Of a DNA stretch of 64,000 nt, positions 46,851 to 57,851 are shown one piece after another. Every line of letters starts with the position of its first letter. The stretch's first letter is position 1. The notes beneath the pieces are model-generated. The model was not told where the DNA came from. It ran no database searches and saw nothing but the letters and a program-made list of their open reading frames with translations. A program made the position numbers and the translations under genes. The stretch spans positions 124,001 through 188,000 of the forward strand of contig NZ_JAMOKX010000003.1 in the NCBI RefSeq assembly GCF_023646285.1, in the 5' to 3' direction. The DNA comes from Helicobacter colisuis. Its GTDB lineage: Bacteria; Campylobacterota; Campylobacteria; Campylobacterales; Helicobacteraceae.

Positions 46851-47918
46851 ATGAATTTATTTTCGCGTTATATTATTACCTTATATTTAAAGTATTTTTT
46901 TATTCTTTTTGTATCGCTAGAATGTTTTTTTGTTTTAATTGATTTGGTGAAATACCTTGACGAATTGCCACAATCTGCAAATTTAATAGTTTTGCTCATT
47001 TTTTATGATTTTGTCTATGCAAGCAATTATATTTTGCCTCTTTCTTTGGTGTTGGCTCAGATTGTCTTAGTGATTTCTATGTTAAGAAATTCGCAATTTA
47101 CAGCATTTTTAGCACTTGGATATTCAAAGCTTAGAATCTTTTTGCCTATTTTTATGGTGTCATTTTTGATTACTTTATTATTTGTCTTACTAAATGCAAC
47201 TCCTTTTGCTTATGCTAAAGAAAGGGTGGATTTGATTATTGAGCGCGGATATTTGGGAAGTTACAAAAATGATTTATTTATCAAATACAATGATAATTAT
47301 ATTTATTTTGAAAAAGTTTTTCCTCTTTTAAAGACTGCAGAAAATGTTAAGGTTTATGAAGTCTTTAATAAGCAAGTTATTAAAATTATTGAAGCACCTA
47401 GAGCTGTTTTTATTCAAGATAAATGGAGATTGGAGAATGCTAAAATTACCACTCTTGATTCTAATCTTGAAATAGGCAAGAATCCTCTTAAAATTGAAGA
47501 GCAAAAGACTTATGAAACACTACAAGGCTTTAAACCTAAGATTTTAGATAATATCTATGAAAAGCAAGGTAGTATTTCTATTGTTGATGCATTAGAAGCA
47601 ATTTGGCTTTTAAAAGAGCAGGGGGTTAATACTCAAAAACTTCGTAGTTCTCTTTATAGTCTAATATTTTTTCCATTTTTTGCTCCCTTGGTGATGGTGT
47701 GTTTGGCTAGATTTACTCCAAACTCTAATCGTTATGCAAATATGAGCGGTATTACTTTGGGAATGATTCTTGGAGTTTTGATTGTATGGGGTGTATTTTT
47801 TAGTTTTTCTAGGCTCTCTATGAGTGGTTTTTTATTGCCAGAAGTTAGCATTATTTTGCCTATTGGAATTTTGGGTTTAGTGAGCTTATGGCTATTTTTA
47901 AGGTTATTTAAAGAATAA
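46851..47918 (+). CDS. LPS export permease, LptF/LptG (YjgP/YjgQ) family
   Basis: 355 residues. Such permeases draw LPS from the inner membrane for the Lpt bridge. Three membrane segments are in the first 120 residues, a periplasmic beta-jellyroll spans about 130-250, and three membrane segments end the protein. The order after pth matches H. pylori HP1498. Whether it is LptF or LptG cannot be decided here; the partner is not in the window. Confidence 0.88.
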   Translation: MNLFSRYIITLYLKYFFILFVSLECFFVLIDLVKYLDELPQSANLIVLLIFYDFVYASNYILPLSLVLAQIVLVISMLRNSQFTAFLALGYSKLRIFLPIFMVSFLITLLFVLLNATPFAYAKERVDLIIERGYLGSYKNDLFIKYNDNYIYFEKVFPLLKTAENVKVYEVFNKQVIKIIEAPRAVFIQDKWRLENAKITTLDSNLEIGKNPLKIEEQKTYETLQGFKPKILDNIYEKQGSISIVDALEAIWLLKEQGVNTQKLRSSLYSLIFFPFFAPLVMVCLARFTPNSNRYANMSGITLGMILGVLIVWGVFFSFSRLSMSGFLLPEVSIILPIGILGLVSLWLFLRLFKE

Positions 47919-47934
47919 TTAAAAAGGAGAAAAT

Positions 47935-49467
47935 ATGACGGCATTATTAAGTGTAAGTGATAAAAAAGGTATTGTTGAGTTTGCAAAAGGGCTTGTGAGC
48001 TTGGGTTATGAGATTTTATCTACAGGTGGAACTTTAAAAATCTTAAGAGAAAATGCGATTGAAGCACTAGAAGTGAGTGAATACACACAAAGCCCAGAAA
48101 TGTTTGATGGGCGCGTTAAGACATTGCATCCCAAGATTCATGGTGGAATATTGCATAGGCGTAATAATCAAGATGATAAACAAAAGGCTTTTGAATTTGG
48201 GATAAAAGACATTAGTTTGGTGTGTGTGAATCTTTATCCTTTTAAAGAAACGATTGAAAAAACAGAGGATTTTGGGGAAATTATAGAAAATATTGATATT
48301 GGTGGTCCATCAATGGTTAGGGCAGCAGCCAAGAATTTTGAATCAGTATTGATTGTAACGGATTGCAATGATTATGAAAGGGTGCTTGAAAAGCTTAAAG
48401 ACAAGCAAAATACTTTGGAGTTTCGTCAAGAGTTAATGATTAAAGCCTTTGAGCACACAGCAGCTTATGATTGTATGATTGCAAATTACATGAATAAACG
48501 TTTTAATCATGGCTTTGGCAAGAATCATTTTATTGCTGGGAGACTTGTAAGTCCTACAAGATATGGAGAGAATCCTCATCAAAAAGGAGCATATTATGAA
48601 TTTGGCAATTTCTACTCTAAGCACTTTAGAGCACTTAAAGGTGAGATTAGTTTTAATAATCTAACAGACATTAATAGCGCAGTTAAAATTGCTTCAAGCT
48701 TTGAAGATAAGCCTTGTGTATGTATTGTCAAACATGGGAATCCTTGTGGTTTTGCAATGAAAGAAAATGTCTTAGAATCATATGTTGCAGCTTTGAGATG
48801 TGATAATATTTCTGCTTATGGCGGTGTTGTTGCAGTTAATGGCGAAGTGGATGTGGATTTGGCTAATGAAATTAATAAGATTTTTATTGAAGTGTTAGTG
48901 GTGCCAAGTATCACAGAGGAAGCTTTGAGTGTTTTTGAAAATAAAAAAAAGATTAAAATCTTTGTTTGTGGTGGAGAGAAACTTTGTTTTCCAAAAGATG
49001 GGCAAGATTTTAAACATATTGAAGGAGGATTTGTTTTACAAGAAGCAGATAGCGTAGCGGCTAATGAAGTAGAAAATGCAAAATGCGTTAGTCAAAAACA
49101 AGCTACTAAAGAGCAAATGAAAGATTTGGAAATCGCCTATAAGGTGGCAAGCTTAGTAAAATCAAATTGTGTGGTATATGTTAAAGATTCTGCTATGGTA
49201 GCTGTTGGAATGGGAATGACAAGTCGCGTTGATGCTGCAAAGGCTGCCATTAGAAAAGCAGAAGAAATGGGAATTGATTTAAGGGGTTGTGTGTTAGCAA
49301 GTGAAGCGTTTTTTCCTTTTAAAGATAGCATAGAGGAAGCTTATAAAGTTGGTGTGAGTGCTGTGATTGAGCCAGGAGGAAGCATTCGCGATGAAGAGGT
49401 GATTGAATGTGCAAATCAAAAAGGTATGGCACTTTATTTTAGTGGATTTAGACATTTTTTACATTAA
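47935..49467 (+). CDS. purH: Bifunctional AICAR transformylase / IMP cyclohydrolase
   Basis: 510 residues. It performs the last two steps of IMP synthesis. The N-terminal MGS-like domain reads [17 protein letters not shown] and [20 protein letters not shown]; the transformylase part has [10 protein letters not shown] and [16 protein letters not shown], and ends [20 protein letters not shown] precedes the ATG. Its 3' end overlaps the convergent radical SAM gene by 20 bases. Confidence 0.96.
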   Translation: MTALLSVSDKKGIVEFAKGLVSLGYEILSTGGTLKILRENAIEALEVSEYTQSPEMFDGRVKTLHPKIHGGILHRRNNQDDKQKAFEFGIKDISLVCVNLYPFKETIEKTEDFGEIIENIDIGGPSMVRAAAKNFESVLIVTDCNDYERVLEKLKDKQNTLEFRQELMIKAFEHTAAYDCMIANYMNKRFNHGFGKNHFIAGRLVSPTRYGENPHQKGAYYEFGNFYSKHFRALKGEISFNNLTDINSAVKIASSFEDKPCVCIVKHGNPCGFAMKENVLESYVAALRCDNISAYGGVVAVNGEVDVDLANEINKIFIEVLVVPSITEEALSVFENKKKIKIFVCGGEKLCFPKDGQDFKHIEGGFVLQEADSVAANEVENAKCVSQKQATKEQMKDLEIAYKVASLVKSNCVVYVKDSAMVAVGMGMTSRVDAAKAAIRKAEEMGIDLRGCVLASEAFFPFKDSIEEAYKVGVSAVIEPGGSIRDEEVIECANQKGMALYFSGFRHFLH

Positions 49468-50317
49468 GATTAGCAAGATAATCGGGGTAGCTGCAGTGCT
49501 GACAAAGCTCCTCGATTCTCACTCCATTTTTAAAACCTTCAACTAGCTTTTTTAGGCGTGGATTTTCTAGAATCTTTAGCATTGAATCTTGAAAGAGATT
49601 GCCAAAATTAATCACTCCTTTAGTATCAAAACAACAAGGCACTACATCACCATTGCACAAAATACCAAGCTGCTTACTACCACCATAGCAAAACCCATTT
49701 TGTGAGATTATTTGAGATTCTAAGCTAACCCATTCAAAAAAAGGCTGCTCAAGTAGATGGATTTTGTAAGCTAAGCGCGTTTTTGGTGTTGTAATGGGAG
49801 TTTGAAAAAAATTATACAAAACTTGATAGATAGGGGAATTTTTAAGCGGTGGAGTAAAATCTTTTTTGAGATTCCAAAGCCTTAAATTAATAAATTTTTC
49901 ACTTTTTATTGCTTGGTGCTTGAAGAGCAGAGCTAAGATAGGGCTAAGATAGGATTTAAGATTAATTTGTTTTTTTTGATAAAGAGAGCTTGTGAGCGAA
50001 ATGTTAATTTGATGAACGCAAGAGTTTTGCAAAAGAAGATTGATTTTTTTGTTATTTAGGTAAAAACCGCTAGTTGTAATGTCAATTTTAAGTTGATAGG
50101 TTGTTGCGATTTTAAGATATGATTCAAGATTATCAAGTGTTAGTGGATCTCCCAAAATATGCAAAGCGCACAAATGTGTAAAAGGAGCAATTTCACTGCA
50201 TATTTTTTCAAAATTTTTTAAATCCATAGAATCTTTGGCTTTGTTAGGTGTGCAAAAGGAGCAAGAAAGCCCACAAAAATTTGTGATTTCAATAAAAATT
50301 TTTTGAAAGGGCTTCAC
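49448..50317 (-). CDS. Radical SAM protein with SPASM-like C-terminal cysteines
   Basis: 289 residues, GTG start overlapping the stop of the LolC/E gene. The SAM [4Fe-4S] site is C15-x3-C19-x2-C22 ([13 protein letters not shown]). A C-terminal set of cysteines ([24 protein letters not shown] and LCQHC) resembles a SPASM domain that holds auxiliary clusters. Such enzymes modify peptides or proteins, but no small peptide gene is next to it. The substrate is unknown. Confidence 0.82.
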   Translation of the reverse strand: MKPFQKIFIEITNFCGLSCSFCTPNKAKDSMDLKNFEKICSEIAPFTHLCALHILGDPLTLDNLESYLKIATTYQLKIDITTSGFYLNNKKINLLLQNSCVHQINISLTSSLYQKKQINLKSYLSPILALLFKHQAIKSEKFINLRLWNLKKDFTPPLKNSPIYQVLYNFFQTPITTPKTRLAYKIHLLEQPFFEWVSLESQIISQNGFCYGGSKQLGILCNGDVVPCCFDTKGVINFGNLFQDSMLKILENPRLKKLVEGFKNGVRIEELCQHCSYPDYLANLNVKNV

Positions 50318-51537
50318 TATTCGTTACGCAAAACTTCCAAAGGATTAATTTGAGTAGCTTTTTTGGCTGGATAATAAGAAGAAAAGAAAACAATCGCAAA
50401 AGAGCCACACAAAATTAAAAATAAATCAAGCAAGGAAAGTTCTAAGGGTAGTTTTGAACTCCCATAAACATCTGCAGGTAGTGAAATAATAGGGAAGCTT
50501 GAAAGCAAGTAAAGAATGATAAAAGCCAAAATACTACCACAGATAATGCCGCTAACACCTATGAAATTTCCCAAATAAAGAAAAGTTTTTTGGATTTCTT
50601 TAGAGCTTGCTCCCATAGTGAGCAATAGGGCAATTTCTCGCCTTCTATTCATAACAGTCATCAAAAGAGAGCTGATGATATTAAGAGAAGCCACTAGAAT
50701 AATTAGCATTAAAACAATAAATAGTGCGCGTTTTTCTAGCGCTAAGGCTGCAAAAAAGTTTCCATTTTGTTCCCACCAGCCAACGATTCGCATTTGCGGA
50801 TATGATTCTTGGAGAGAAATAATATCTTTTTGTGGATTGTTGGAGTGAATGTGAATGCCATCATAAGTATCTTGAGGGAGATTTTTGATAATTTGCATTG
50901 CTTCAAGGCTGGTATAAATATAGCCCTTATCATAAGCAATCAATCCTGATTGAAAGAAGCCATCTACCACAAAGCGCTTCATAGTAGGGCTTAGTTGGAT
51001 TGCATTGGGAATAAAATCAGTAAAAATCAAAAGTAAATTTGATTGATAATCAAGCCCATAAGAATCTTTAAGGCTTTTGCCAATAATCACACTAAAGATT
51101 TCTTTGGATTGATTTTGGTGCTGTTGGGATTGGAGATAGGCTTCTTTAAAAATGGGATTAATTTTGCTTTCAAGATTAAAATCCACTCCAAAAACCATAG
51201 CACCTTCCATACGATTCCCTATTTTTGAAATCGCTTGAGTTTGGATAAAGGGGCTAAATTGTAGTTGCGGAAAATTGTTTTGCAAATCTTCTAAAGTTTT
51301 TTTGGTGATTTTTTCTGGACTACCTTGAATCATAGTGAGTGGATAATTCATAATAAAGAGTTTGCGCTCAAATTCTTTGTCAAATCCATTCATAAGTGCC
51401 ATTGCAACAATTAAAACCATAACTCCAATACAAACCCCTAAAAATGCTAAAATAGCGGCAATAGAGATGAATGGCTGGTGTTTATTAAATCGTAAATAAC
51501 GGAATAACAAAAAAGAAATGATTCCTTTTTGTGTCAT
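50317..51537 (-). CDS. Lipoprotein-releasing ABC permease, LolC/LolE family
   Basis: 406 residues with one membrane segment near the N-terminus (about 21-50) and three in the last 150 residues, enclosing a large periplasmic domain, the FtsX/MacB layout. It probably hands outer-membrane lipoproteins to LolA, whose gene is at 55835. Family text includes [21 protein letters not shown] (a variant of the LolC/E start) and [20 protein letters not shown]. It overlaps secA by 4 bases. The ATPase LolD is not in the window. Confidence 0.85.
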   Translation of the reverse strand: MTQKGIISFLLFRYLRFNKHQPFISIAAILAFLGVCIGVMVLIVAMALMNGFDKEFERKLFIMNYPLTMIQGSPEKITKKTLEDLQNNFPQLQFSPFIQTQAISKIGNRMEGAMVFGVDFNLESKINPIFKEAYLQSQQHQNQSKEIFSVIIGKSLKDSYGLDYQSNLLLIFTDFIPNAIQLSPTMKRFVVDGFFQSGLIAYDKGYIYTSLEAMQIIKNLPQDTYDGIHIHSNNPQKDIISLQESYPQMRIVGWWEQNGNFFAALALEKRALFIVLMLIILVASLNIISSLLMTVMNRRREIALLLTMGASSKEIQKTFLYLGNFIGVSGIICGSILAFIILYLLSSFPIISLPADVYGSSKLPLELSLLDLFLILCGSFAIVFFSSYYPAKKATQINPLEVLRNE

Positions 51538-54092
51538 TTGGCAAAAACTCCTTTTTTAGGACCACTCATTCCGCAACAATTTTTGTATTTTTTACCACTG
51601 CCACAAGGGCAAGGCTCATTTCTAATGGGCTTCTTTTTAAAAATTGGGGGATTTTCGTGATTAGTTTTCAAGTTTTGATTGCTATTGTTAAGCTTTTGTA
51701 GGGCGTTTTTGGCTTCCTCTTCACTCTCTTGATTTGTTTTAAGCTGCACTTTATAGAGCATTTTAATAGTAGTGTATTTGATTTGACCTACTAATTCCAA
51801 AAAGAGATTGTAGCTTTCTTTTTTGTATTCTACTAAAGGATCTTTTTGGTTATATCCACGCAATCCTATGCCAGTTTTGAGTGTGTCCATCACATATAAG
51901 TGATCTCGCCATAAATTATCTAAAGTTTGCAAATAAACAAGCTTTTCAATTTCGATTCGAGTTTGACTATCTAAAATTGACATTTTCTTATCATAAATTT
52001 GCTTCATTTTTTCATCAATTAAGGTTTCAAAGTTATTGTTTTTTTGATAGGAATCTTTTAATTCTTGGATGTCAAGTGTTACATTAAAGTCTTCCAAAGC
52101 CATAGCGCAAAGCGATTCTAAATTATCAAAATCATTAAACACTTCAGCTTTTTCTAAAAGCATTGTAATAGCATCATGGCGATTTTCAATGATTTTATGT
52201 GAGACATCTTGTGTTGGGTTTAGCAATTCATTTCTTAAGCGATAAATAGCTTTTCTTTGTTCATTTGCGACATCATCGTATTCCAACAAATGTTTTCTAG
52301 CTTCAAAATGCATACTTTCAACTTTCTTTTGGGCATTTTCTACAGATCGCGTTACAAGCTTTGATTCAATATGCTCTCCATCATCAAGCCCTAATTTATC
52401 CATAATGTTTTTAATCTTGTCACTACCAAAAATACGCAACAAAGGATCTTCTAAACTCAAATAAAATTGACTAGTCCCAGGATCACCTTGTCTTCCGCTT
52501 CTACCGCGCAATTGATTGTCAATTCTGCGCGATTCGTGTCTCTCTGTCCCTATAATATAAAGTCCGCCAAGCTCCCTTACTTCATCATTGATTTTTATAT
52601 CCACACCACGCCCTGCCATATTTGTGGCAATCGTTACAGCTCCCTTGTTTCCAGCATCTTTGATAATTTCAGCTTCTTGAGCGTGATTTTTAGCATTTAA
52701 CACAGAATGTGGAATTCTTTTGGATTTAAGCAAATCGTGAATCTTTTCGCTTTTTTCAATGGAAGCTGTTCCAACTAAAATTGGTTGCCCCTTTTTGTTT
52801 AATTCAATGATTTTTTCTACAAGCGCGTTAAATTTCTCCCTTTCGGTTTTGTAGATTAAATCATTCAAATCCTTTCTTTTAATAGGAAGGTTTGTAGGAA
52901 TTGAGACAACTTCAAGATTGTAAATTTGTAAAAATTCACTCGCTTCAGTTTGTGCAGTTCCTGTCATACCAGCAAGTTTTTGATAAAGCCTAAAATAGTT
53001 TTGATAGGTAATATCTGCAAGTGTTTGGGATTCTTCTTTGATTTTGACGCCTTCTTTGGCTTCTAGGGCTTGATGTAATCCTTCACTAAAGCGTCTCCCT
53101 TCACTAAGTCTCCCTGTAAATTCATCTACTATAACAACTTCTCCATCGCGTAAGACATAATCTTTGTCTTTTTTGAAAAGTTTATTGGCTTTAAGGGCTT
53201 GATCTAGGTGATGAGCAAGAATCGCATTATCAACACTATAAAGATTATCAATTTCAAAAAGTTTTTCTGCGTGGTTGATTCCACTTTCTGTGAGTAGAAT
53301 CACTTTGTTTTTTTCATCAATAGTATAATCTTCATTTTCTTTGAACTTTAAGGCAACATTATTAGCAATTTCATAGTTTTTTAAGACGCGGTTTGCTGGT
53401 CCAGAGATGATAAGAGGTGTCCTTGCTTCATCAATAAGAATTGAATCTACTTCATCAACGATAGCAAAATAATGCTCTTTTTGCACTTTTTGATTAAAGT
53501 CGTATTTCATATTGTCGCGCAAATAATCAAAACCAAATTCATTATTTGTTCCATAAGTAATATCACAAGAATATTGAGCTAAGCGGTGCGAATCATCATA
53601 AATTCCGCTTACAATTACTCCCACACTATATCCTAAAAATTCATAAAGTGGTCGCATTGTTTCTGCATCTCGTTGCGCAAGATAATCATTTACTGTTATG
53701 ATATGCACACCCTTTCCTAGCATCGCATTAAGGCAAACAGGCAAAGTAGCAACTAATGTTTTTCCTTCCCCTGTTTTCATTTCTGCAATCTTACCTTCGT
53801 GTAAAACCATTCCACCAATAAGCTGGACATCAAAATGTCGCATATTTAAAACCCTTTTGCTAGCCTCACGCGTGATTGCAAAGGACTGATAAAGAATTTT
53901 GTTCAACTCTTCTTGTGGATTCTTGGAAGCTTGGACTTGATTTTTGAGCTCTTGAAATGAATTTTTAAGCTCTTCATCACTTAAAGTAGCATATTTTGAT
54001 TCAAGCTCGTTGATTTTTTTAATTTGTCTTTTATAATGCCCAATTAACCGGTCATTTTTACTATTTAGAATCTTTTTAATTAGTGAAAACAT
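51534..54092 (-). CDS. secA: Preprotein translocase ATPase SecA
   Basis: 852 residues. It drives protein export through SecYEG. Walker A is in [14 protein letters not shown] (residues about 99-112), followed by DYLAQRDAE, the [19 protein letters not shown] Walker B region, and the C-terminal zinc motif [14 protein letters not shown] (SecB/ribosome-binding tail). Its own minus-strand -10-like TAAAAT lies at 54160-54155. Confidence 0.97.
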   Translation of the reverse strand: MFSLIKKILNSKNDRLIGHYKRQIKKINELESKYATLSDEELKNSFQELKNQVQASKNPQEELNKILYQSFAITREASKRVLNMRHFDVQLIGGMVLHEGKIAEMKTGEGKTLVATLPVCLNAMLGKGVHIITVNDYLAQRDAETMRPLYEFLGYSVGVIVSGIYDDSHRLAQYSCDITYGTNNEFGFDYLRDNMKYDFNQKVQKEHYFAIVDEVDSILIDEARTPLIISGPANRVLKNYEIANNVALKFKENEDYTIDEKNKVILLTESGINHAEKLFEIDNLYSVDNAILAHHLDQALKANKLFKKDKDYVLRDGEVVIVDEFTGRLSEGRRFSEGLHQALEAKEGVKIKEESQTLADITYQNYFRLYQKLAGMTGTAQTEASEFLQIYNLEVVSIPTNLPIKRKDLNDLIYKTEREKFNALVEKIIELNKKGQPILVGTASIEKSEKIHDLLKSKRIPHSVLNAKNHAQEAEIIKDAGNKGAVTIATNMAGRGVDIKINDEVRELGGLYIIGTERHESRRIDNQLRGRSGRQGDPGTSQFYLSLEDPLLRIFGSDKIKNIMDKLGLDDGEHIESKLVTRSVENAQKKVESMHFEARKHLLEYDDVANEQRKAIYRLRNELLNPTQDVSHKIIENRHDAITMLLEKAEVFNDFDNLESLCAMALEDFNVTLDIQELKDSYQKNNNFETLIDEKMKQIYDKKMSILDSQTRIEIEKLVYLQTLDNLWRDHLYVMDTLKTGIGLRGYNQKDPLVEYKKESYNLFLELVGQIKYTTIKMLYKVQLKTNQESEEEAKNALQKLNNSNQNLKTNHENPPIFKKKPIRNEPCPCGSGKKYKNCCGMSGPKKGVFAK

Positions 54093-54154
54093 TTACTCCA
54101 ACCTTAGCTTCAATTTTTGTCTAAAGCTTTATAAAATAAAAAATAATTTCAAAA

Positions 54155-54189
54155 ATTTTAGCATAAATGGAATTTTACTTAGATAAAAT
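54155..54189. promoter_or_regulatory. Divergent promoters of secA (minus) and hemE (plus)
   Basis: In the 126-base gap, minus-strand TTATGCTAAAAT (-10 at 54160-54155) faces secA, and plus-strand TTAGATAAAAT (-10 at 54184-54189) faces hemE. Both are housekeeping-type. Confidence 0.4.
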
Positions 54190-54218
54190 GCGAAAAATAT
54201 TTTAGGTAAAGGAAAAAA

Positions 54219-55238
54219 ATGATTTTTATTGATGCGTGTTTTGGTAGAGAGACCCCTTACACACCTGTTTGGTTTATGCGACAAGCAGGGAGATATTTAA
54301 GTGAGTATAGAGAAACAAGAAAGCAAGCGGGCGATTTTTTATCCCTTTGCAAGAATCCTAAACTAGCTTCAGAAGTTACCTTACAACCCATAGAGATTTT
54401 AGGAGTTGATGCGGCAATTCTTTTTAGTGATATTTTAGTGGTGCCAATGGAAATGGGAATGGAGCTTGGATTTTTTGCTGGAGAAGGTCCGAAGTTTGCA
54501 CAAACTATTCAAAGCGATAAAGATTTAAAAGGGCTTAGTCAAGATTCGCATTTATCGCTAAATTATGTCTATGACACGATTTCAATGACGCGTCAAAAAC
54601 TTGCTAAAGACAAAGCATTAATTGGATTTTGTGGAGCACCTTGGACTTTGGCAACTTATATGATAGAAGGGCAGGGAAGCAAGACTTATAATGAAACCAA
54701 AAAATTACTTTATTCTAATCCGCAATTTTTGCATAATTTACTAGAGCTAATTACACACAATCTCAAAAATTATCTTGAATCGCAGATTAAAGCAGGAGTG
54801 AATGCGGTAATGATTTTTGATTCTTGGGCAGCGGCTTTAGAGGAATCAATGTATTTGGAGTTTGGATTTGAATATTGTAAAAAAATCGCTTCTTTTATCA
54901 AGCAAAAATACCCAGAAATACCAGTTATTTTATTTCCTAAAGGAATTTCGGGCTATTTAGATAAAATTGATGGAGAATTTGATGTTTTTGGCGTGGATTG
55001 GAGTACTCCACTAAGAATTGCTAAAGGGAAATTGGGAGATAAATATGTTTTGCAGGGTAATTTAGAGCCTTGTAGAATATATGATGAAAAATCAATGCTT
55101 GAGGGCGCTAAGGAAATCTTAAATTTAATGCAAGGCAAAAGGCATATTTTTAATTTGGGGCATGGAATGCTACCAGATTTACCGCGAGAAAATGCCATTA
55201 AATTAGTTGATTTTATTCATCAATATCATTTTAAATAA
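54219..55238 (+). CDS. hemE: Uroporphyrinogen decarboxylase
   Basis: 339 residues. It makes coproporphyrinogen III in haem synthesis. Signature text is [20 protein letters not shown] (residues about 12-31, active-site Arg pair) and [20 protein letters not shown]; the C-terminus holds [18 protein letters not shown] is the ribosome site. Confidence 0.97.
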   Translation: MIFIDACFGRETPYTPVWFMRQAGRYLSEYRETRKQAGDFLSLCKNPKLASEVTLQPIEILGVDAAILFSDILVVPMEMGMELGFFAGEGPKFAQTIQSDKDLKGLSQDSHLSLNYVYDTISMTRQKLAKDKALIGFCGAPWTLATYMIEGQGSKTYNETKKLLYSNPQFLHNLLELITHNLKNYLESQIKAGVNAVMIFDSWAAALEESMYLEFGFEYCKKIASFIKQKYPEIPVILFPKGISGYLDKIDGEFDVFGVDWSTPLRIAKGKLGDKYVLQGNLEPCRIYDEKSMLEGAKEILNLMQGKRHIFNLGHGMLPDLPRENAIKLVDFIHQYHFK

Positions 55239-55317
55239 AAACAATCTAATTGTAGAGGCTTCTTTAAGTGGATTGTCGCTATAATAAAATAATTTTAATT
55301 TGTAAAGGAATAGTATT

Positions 55318-55833
55318 TTGGAAGCATTGCGTATCATTTTTGAAAAGTTAATGTGGAATGCCCGTTTATTTATTATCTTTGCTGTCGTTCTATCTTTAAT
55401 TGGAGCTATTTTACTTTTTGTTGTGGCAAGTGTGGATATTATCAAAGCAGCTAAAAATACTTTTTTGTATTATATGCATCTTTTGCCTGCAGGATCAGAT
55501 ATTCATACTATTTTGCTCAATACCATTATTATGGCAATTGATTTGTATTTAATTGCAGTAGTATTGTTAATTTTTGCCTTTGGATTATATGAGCTTTTTA
55601 TTTGTAAAATTCAAATCAAAGATGAAAGTAGCTCTAAGGTCTTAGAGATTCATACGCTTGATCAACTCAAAGATAAATTAGCTAAAGTGATTGTAATGGC
55701 ACTAATTGTAGCCTTTTTCTCTAAAGTTCTTAATATGGGAATGAAAAATACACAAGATATGTTATATTTTGCTATCTCTATTTTAGCTTTATCAATTGGT
55801 TTGTATTTTTTGCATAAAGATTCAAAGCATTAA
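55318..55833 (+). CDS. YqhA/UPF0114 family membrane protein
   Basis: 171 residues from a TTG start (AAAGGA upstream). It has about four hydrophobic segments; RLFIIFAVVLSLIGAILLFVVASVDI-like text in the first half and LYLIAVVLLIFAFGLYELF in the second. It belongs to the UPF0114 family (HP0189 in H. pylori), of unknown function. It sits 80 bases after hemE and 1 base before lolA. Confidence 0.85.
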   Translation: MEALRIIFEKLMWNARLFIIFAVVLSLIGAILLFVVASVDIIKAAKNTFLYYMHLLPAGSDIHTILLNTIIMAIDLYLIAVVLLIFAFGLYELFICKIQIKDESSSKVLEIHTLDQLKDKLAKVIVMALIVAFFSKVLNMGMKNTQDMLYFAISILALSIGLYFLHKDSKH

Positions 55834-55834
55834 A

Positions 55835-56356
55835 ATGTTGTTAAGATTTTTATTGATATTTTTTCTTTACTTAAGCTCTCTAAATGCACAAGAAATTAAG
55901 GCATTGCAATCTATGCAAGCCTATTTTACTCAAAGGCTTATCACTCAAGACAACACCCTTCTTTATAAAGGAGAGTTCTTTGCTCTTGCGCCACATTTTG
56001 TGCTTTGGAAATATAAAAGCCCCATCCCCAAAGAGATTTATATTAATAAAGATTTAATGATTATCTATGAGCCAAAGCTAGAACAAGCTATTTATAGCAC
56101 CTTAAAAGAGAATCTGGATATTTTAACTTTGATTAAAAAAGCCAAATTTATTAAAGAAAATCACTACATAGCAGAACTTTTGGGACAAAAATATTATTTA
56201 TTCTTTGAGGAAGGCATTTTAAAGCAAATTTCTTTTGTGGATGCAGTGGGGAATTCTGTTGAGATTCTTTTTGAAAATATACAAACTAATCATTCAATTA
56301 ATCCAGAAATTTTTAAATTCAAGCCAACAAGCAATCTTGATATTCTTTATAATTAA
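55835..56356 (+). CDS. lolA: Outer-membrane lipoprotein carrier protein LolA
   Basis: 173 residues from ATG at 55835, directly after the yqhA-like stop; an upstream in-frame ATG at 55796 would spoil the signal peptide. Signal peptide (residues 1-18, LSSLNA), then SMQAYFTQRLITQDNTLLYKG, LAPHFVLWKYKSPIPKEIYIN and the LolA beta pattern. It carries lipoproteins across the periplasm, together with the LolC/E-type permease at 50317-51537. Confidence 0.85.
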   Translation: MLLRFLLIFFLYLSSLNAQEIKALQSMQAYFTQRLITQDNTLLYKGEFFALAPHFVLWKYKSPIPKEIYINKDLMIIYEPKLEQAIYSTLKENLDILTLIKKAKFIKENHYIAELLGQKYYLFFEEGILKQISFVDAVGNSVEILFENIQTNHSINPEIFKFKPTSNLDILYN

Positions 56357-56422
56357 CTTTTTAGTAGAAATGTGTAAAAAAATAGCAATAGCCTTTTTTT
56401 TCTCCCAAAAATTAATTTTTTT

Positions 56423-56451
56423 TTGACTTTTATCAAAAAGTGCATTACAAT
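56423..56451 (+). promoter_or_regulatory. gltA promoter with -35 and -10
   Basis: TTGACT (56423-56428), 17 bases, TACAAT (56446-56451): nearly canonical for sigma-70, including the -35 box that most genes in this window lack. AAGGAG follows at 56476-56481. Confidence 0.6.
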
Positions 56452-56486
56452 ACTTAGTGATCAAGAAAATAATTTAAGGAGTGAAT

Positions 56487-57770
56487 ATGGCAACAATAAC
56501 GCTAATCAATAACGAAACTGGTGAAAAATTTGATTTTGATTTAATAGAATGTACAAGAGGACCCAAAGCGGTTGATTTTAGTAAATTATTTGAAAGAACT
56601 AATATTTTTTCTTATGATCCAGGATATGGTTCTACCGCAGGTTGTGAATCAACTATTAGCTATGTTGATGGTAAAAATGGTAAATTACTTTATAAGGGCA
56701 TACCTATTGAAGATATTGTAAAAAAATATAAATTTACTGATGTTGCAAAGCTACTTATTACAGGCGAAGCCCCTAAAGATGAAAAGGAATCAAAAGAATT
56801 TGATTTGGAATTGCGACACCGATCGTTTTTGCACGAAGGGTTGATTAATATTTTTAGTGCCTTTCCTGATAATGCCCATCCAATGGCAAATTTAAGTTCT
56901 GCAGTGGCAGCATTATCTACTTTTCATTTTGATCATAGGGATATGGATGATGAGGGAGACTATCAAACAATGGCGCGTAGAATCATTGCAAAAATTACTA
57001 CTTTAGTAGCCTTTTCTTATCGTAATTCTATCGGAGCACCTTTGATTTATCCAGATATTGAGCGGGGTTATGTGGAGAATTTCTTATATATGTTGCGCGC
57101 TTATCCGGGTGGAAAGCTCAAACATACCTTAAATGGTAGTGAAGAGATTTCTGATCTAGAAGTTGAAGCGCTTGATAAAATCTTTATACTTCATGCTGAT
57201 CATGGTCAAAACGCTTCAACAACAACCGTTCGTAATGTTGCCTCTACGGGTGTGCATCCTTATGCAGCGATTTCTGCTGGAATTAATGCGCTTTGGGGAC
57301 CTGCTCATGGTGGTGCAAATGAAAAGGTTTTGGTGCAACTTGAAGAAATCGGAGATGTAAAAAATGTAGATAAGTTTATCGCACGCGTTAAAGACAAAAG
57401 TGATCCATTTAGGTTAATGGGCTTTGGACATCGTGTTTATAAAAGCTATGATCCACGCGCAAAAGCAATCAAAGCACTCAAAGATGAGCTTAATCAAAAG
57501 GGTATTAAAATGGACGCAAGATTGAGTGAGATTGCCGAAAAACTAGAAGAAGTGGCTTTGAATGATGATTATTTCAAAGAAAGAAATTTATATCCAAATG
57601 TAGATTTTTATAGTGGAATTATTTTAACAGCACTTAAGATTCCAGTTGCATTATTTACGCCAATTTTTGTTATAGGAAGAATGCCAGGTTGGTGCGCACA
57701 AGTAATGGAACATATTAAAAATCCACACGCAAGAATCACACGACCAAGACAGGTTTATTTGGGAAAATAA
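56487..57770 (+). CDS. gltA: Citrate synthase
   Basis: 427 residues from ATG at 56487 (AAGGAG five bases before; a GTG at 56481 overlaps that site). It condenses oxaloacetate and acetyl-CoA. Catalytic-type residues are H274 ([11 protein letters not shown]), H315 ([14 protein letters not shown]) and D373 (NVDFYSGI). It is the long hexameric type of Gram-negative bacteria. Confidence 0.97.
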   Translation: MATITLINNETGEKFDFDLIECTRGPKAVDFSKLFERTNIFSYDPGYGSTAGCESTISYVDGKNGKLLYKGIPIEDIVKKYKFTDVAKLLITGEAPKDEKESKEFDLELRHRSFLHEGLINIFSAFPDNAHPMANLSSAVAALSTFHFDHRDMDDEGDYQTMARRIIAKITTLVAFSYRNSIGAPLIYPDIERGYVENFLYMLRAYPGGKLKHTLNGSEEISDLEVEALDKIFILHADHGQNASTTTVRNVASTGVHPYAAISAGINALWGPAHGGANEKVLVQLEEIGDVKNVDKFIARVKDKSDPFRLMGFGHRVYKSYDPRAKAIKALKDELNQKGIKMDARLSEIAEKLEEVALNDDYFKERNLYPNVDFYSGIILTALKIPVALFTPIFVIGRMPGWCAQVMEHIKNPHARITRPRQVYLGK

Positions 57771-57778
57771 TTTAAAAA

Positions 57779-57791
57779 TACCCTTAGGGTA
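57779..57791 (+). terminator. Short hairpin after gltA
   Basis: TACCC-TTA-GGGTA lies 9 bases after the gltA stop and is followed by AATTTTATTTT. The 5-bp stem is short, so the call is weak. Confidence 0.3.
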
Positions 57792-57851
57792 AGGGCAATT
57801 TTATTTTGGGTTTGCTAAGATACGAAAATATTTTAAAACTAGGGAATATCA

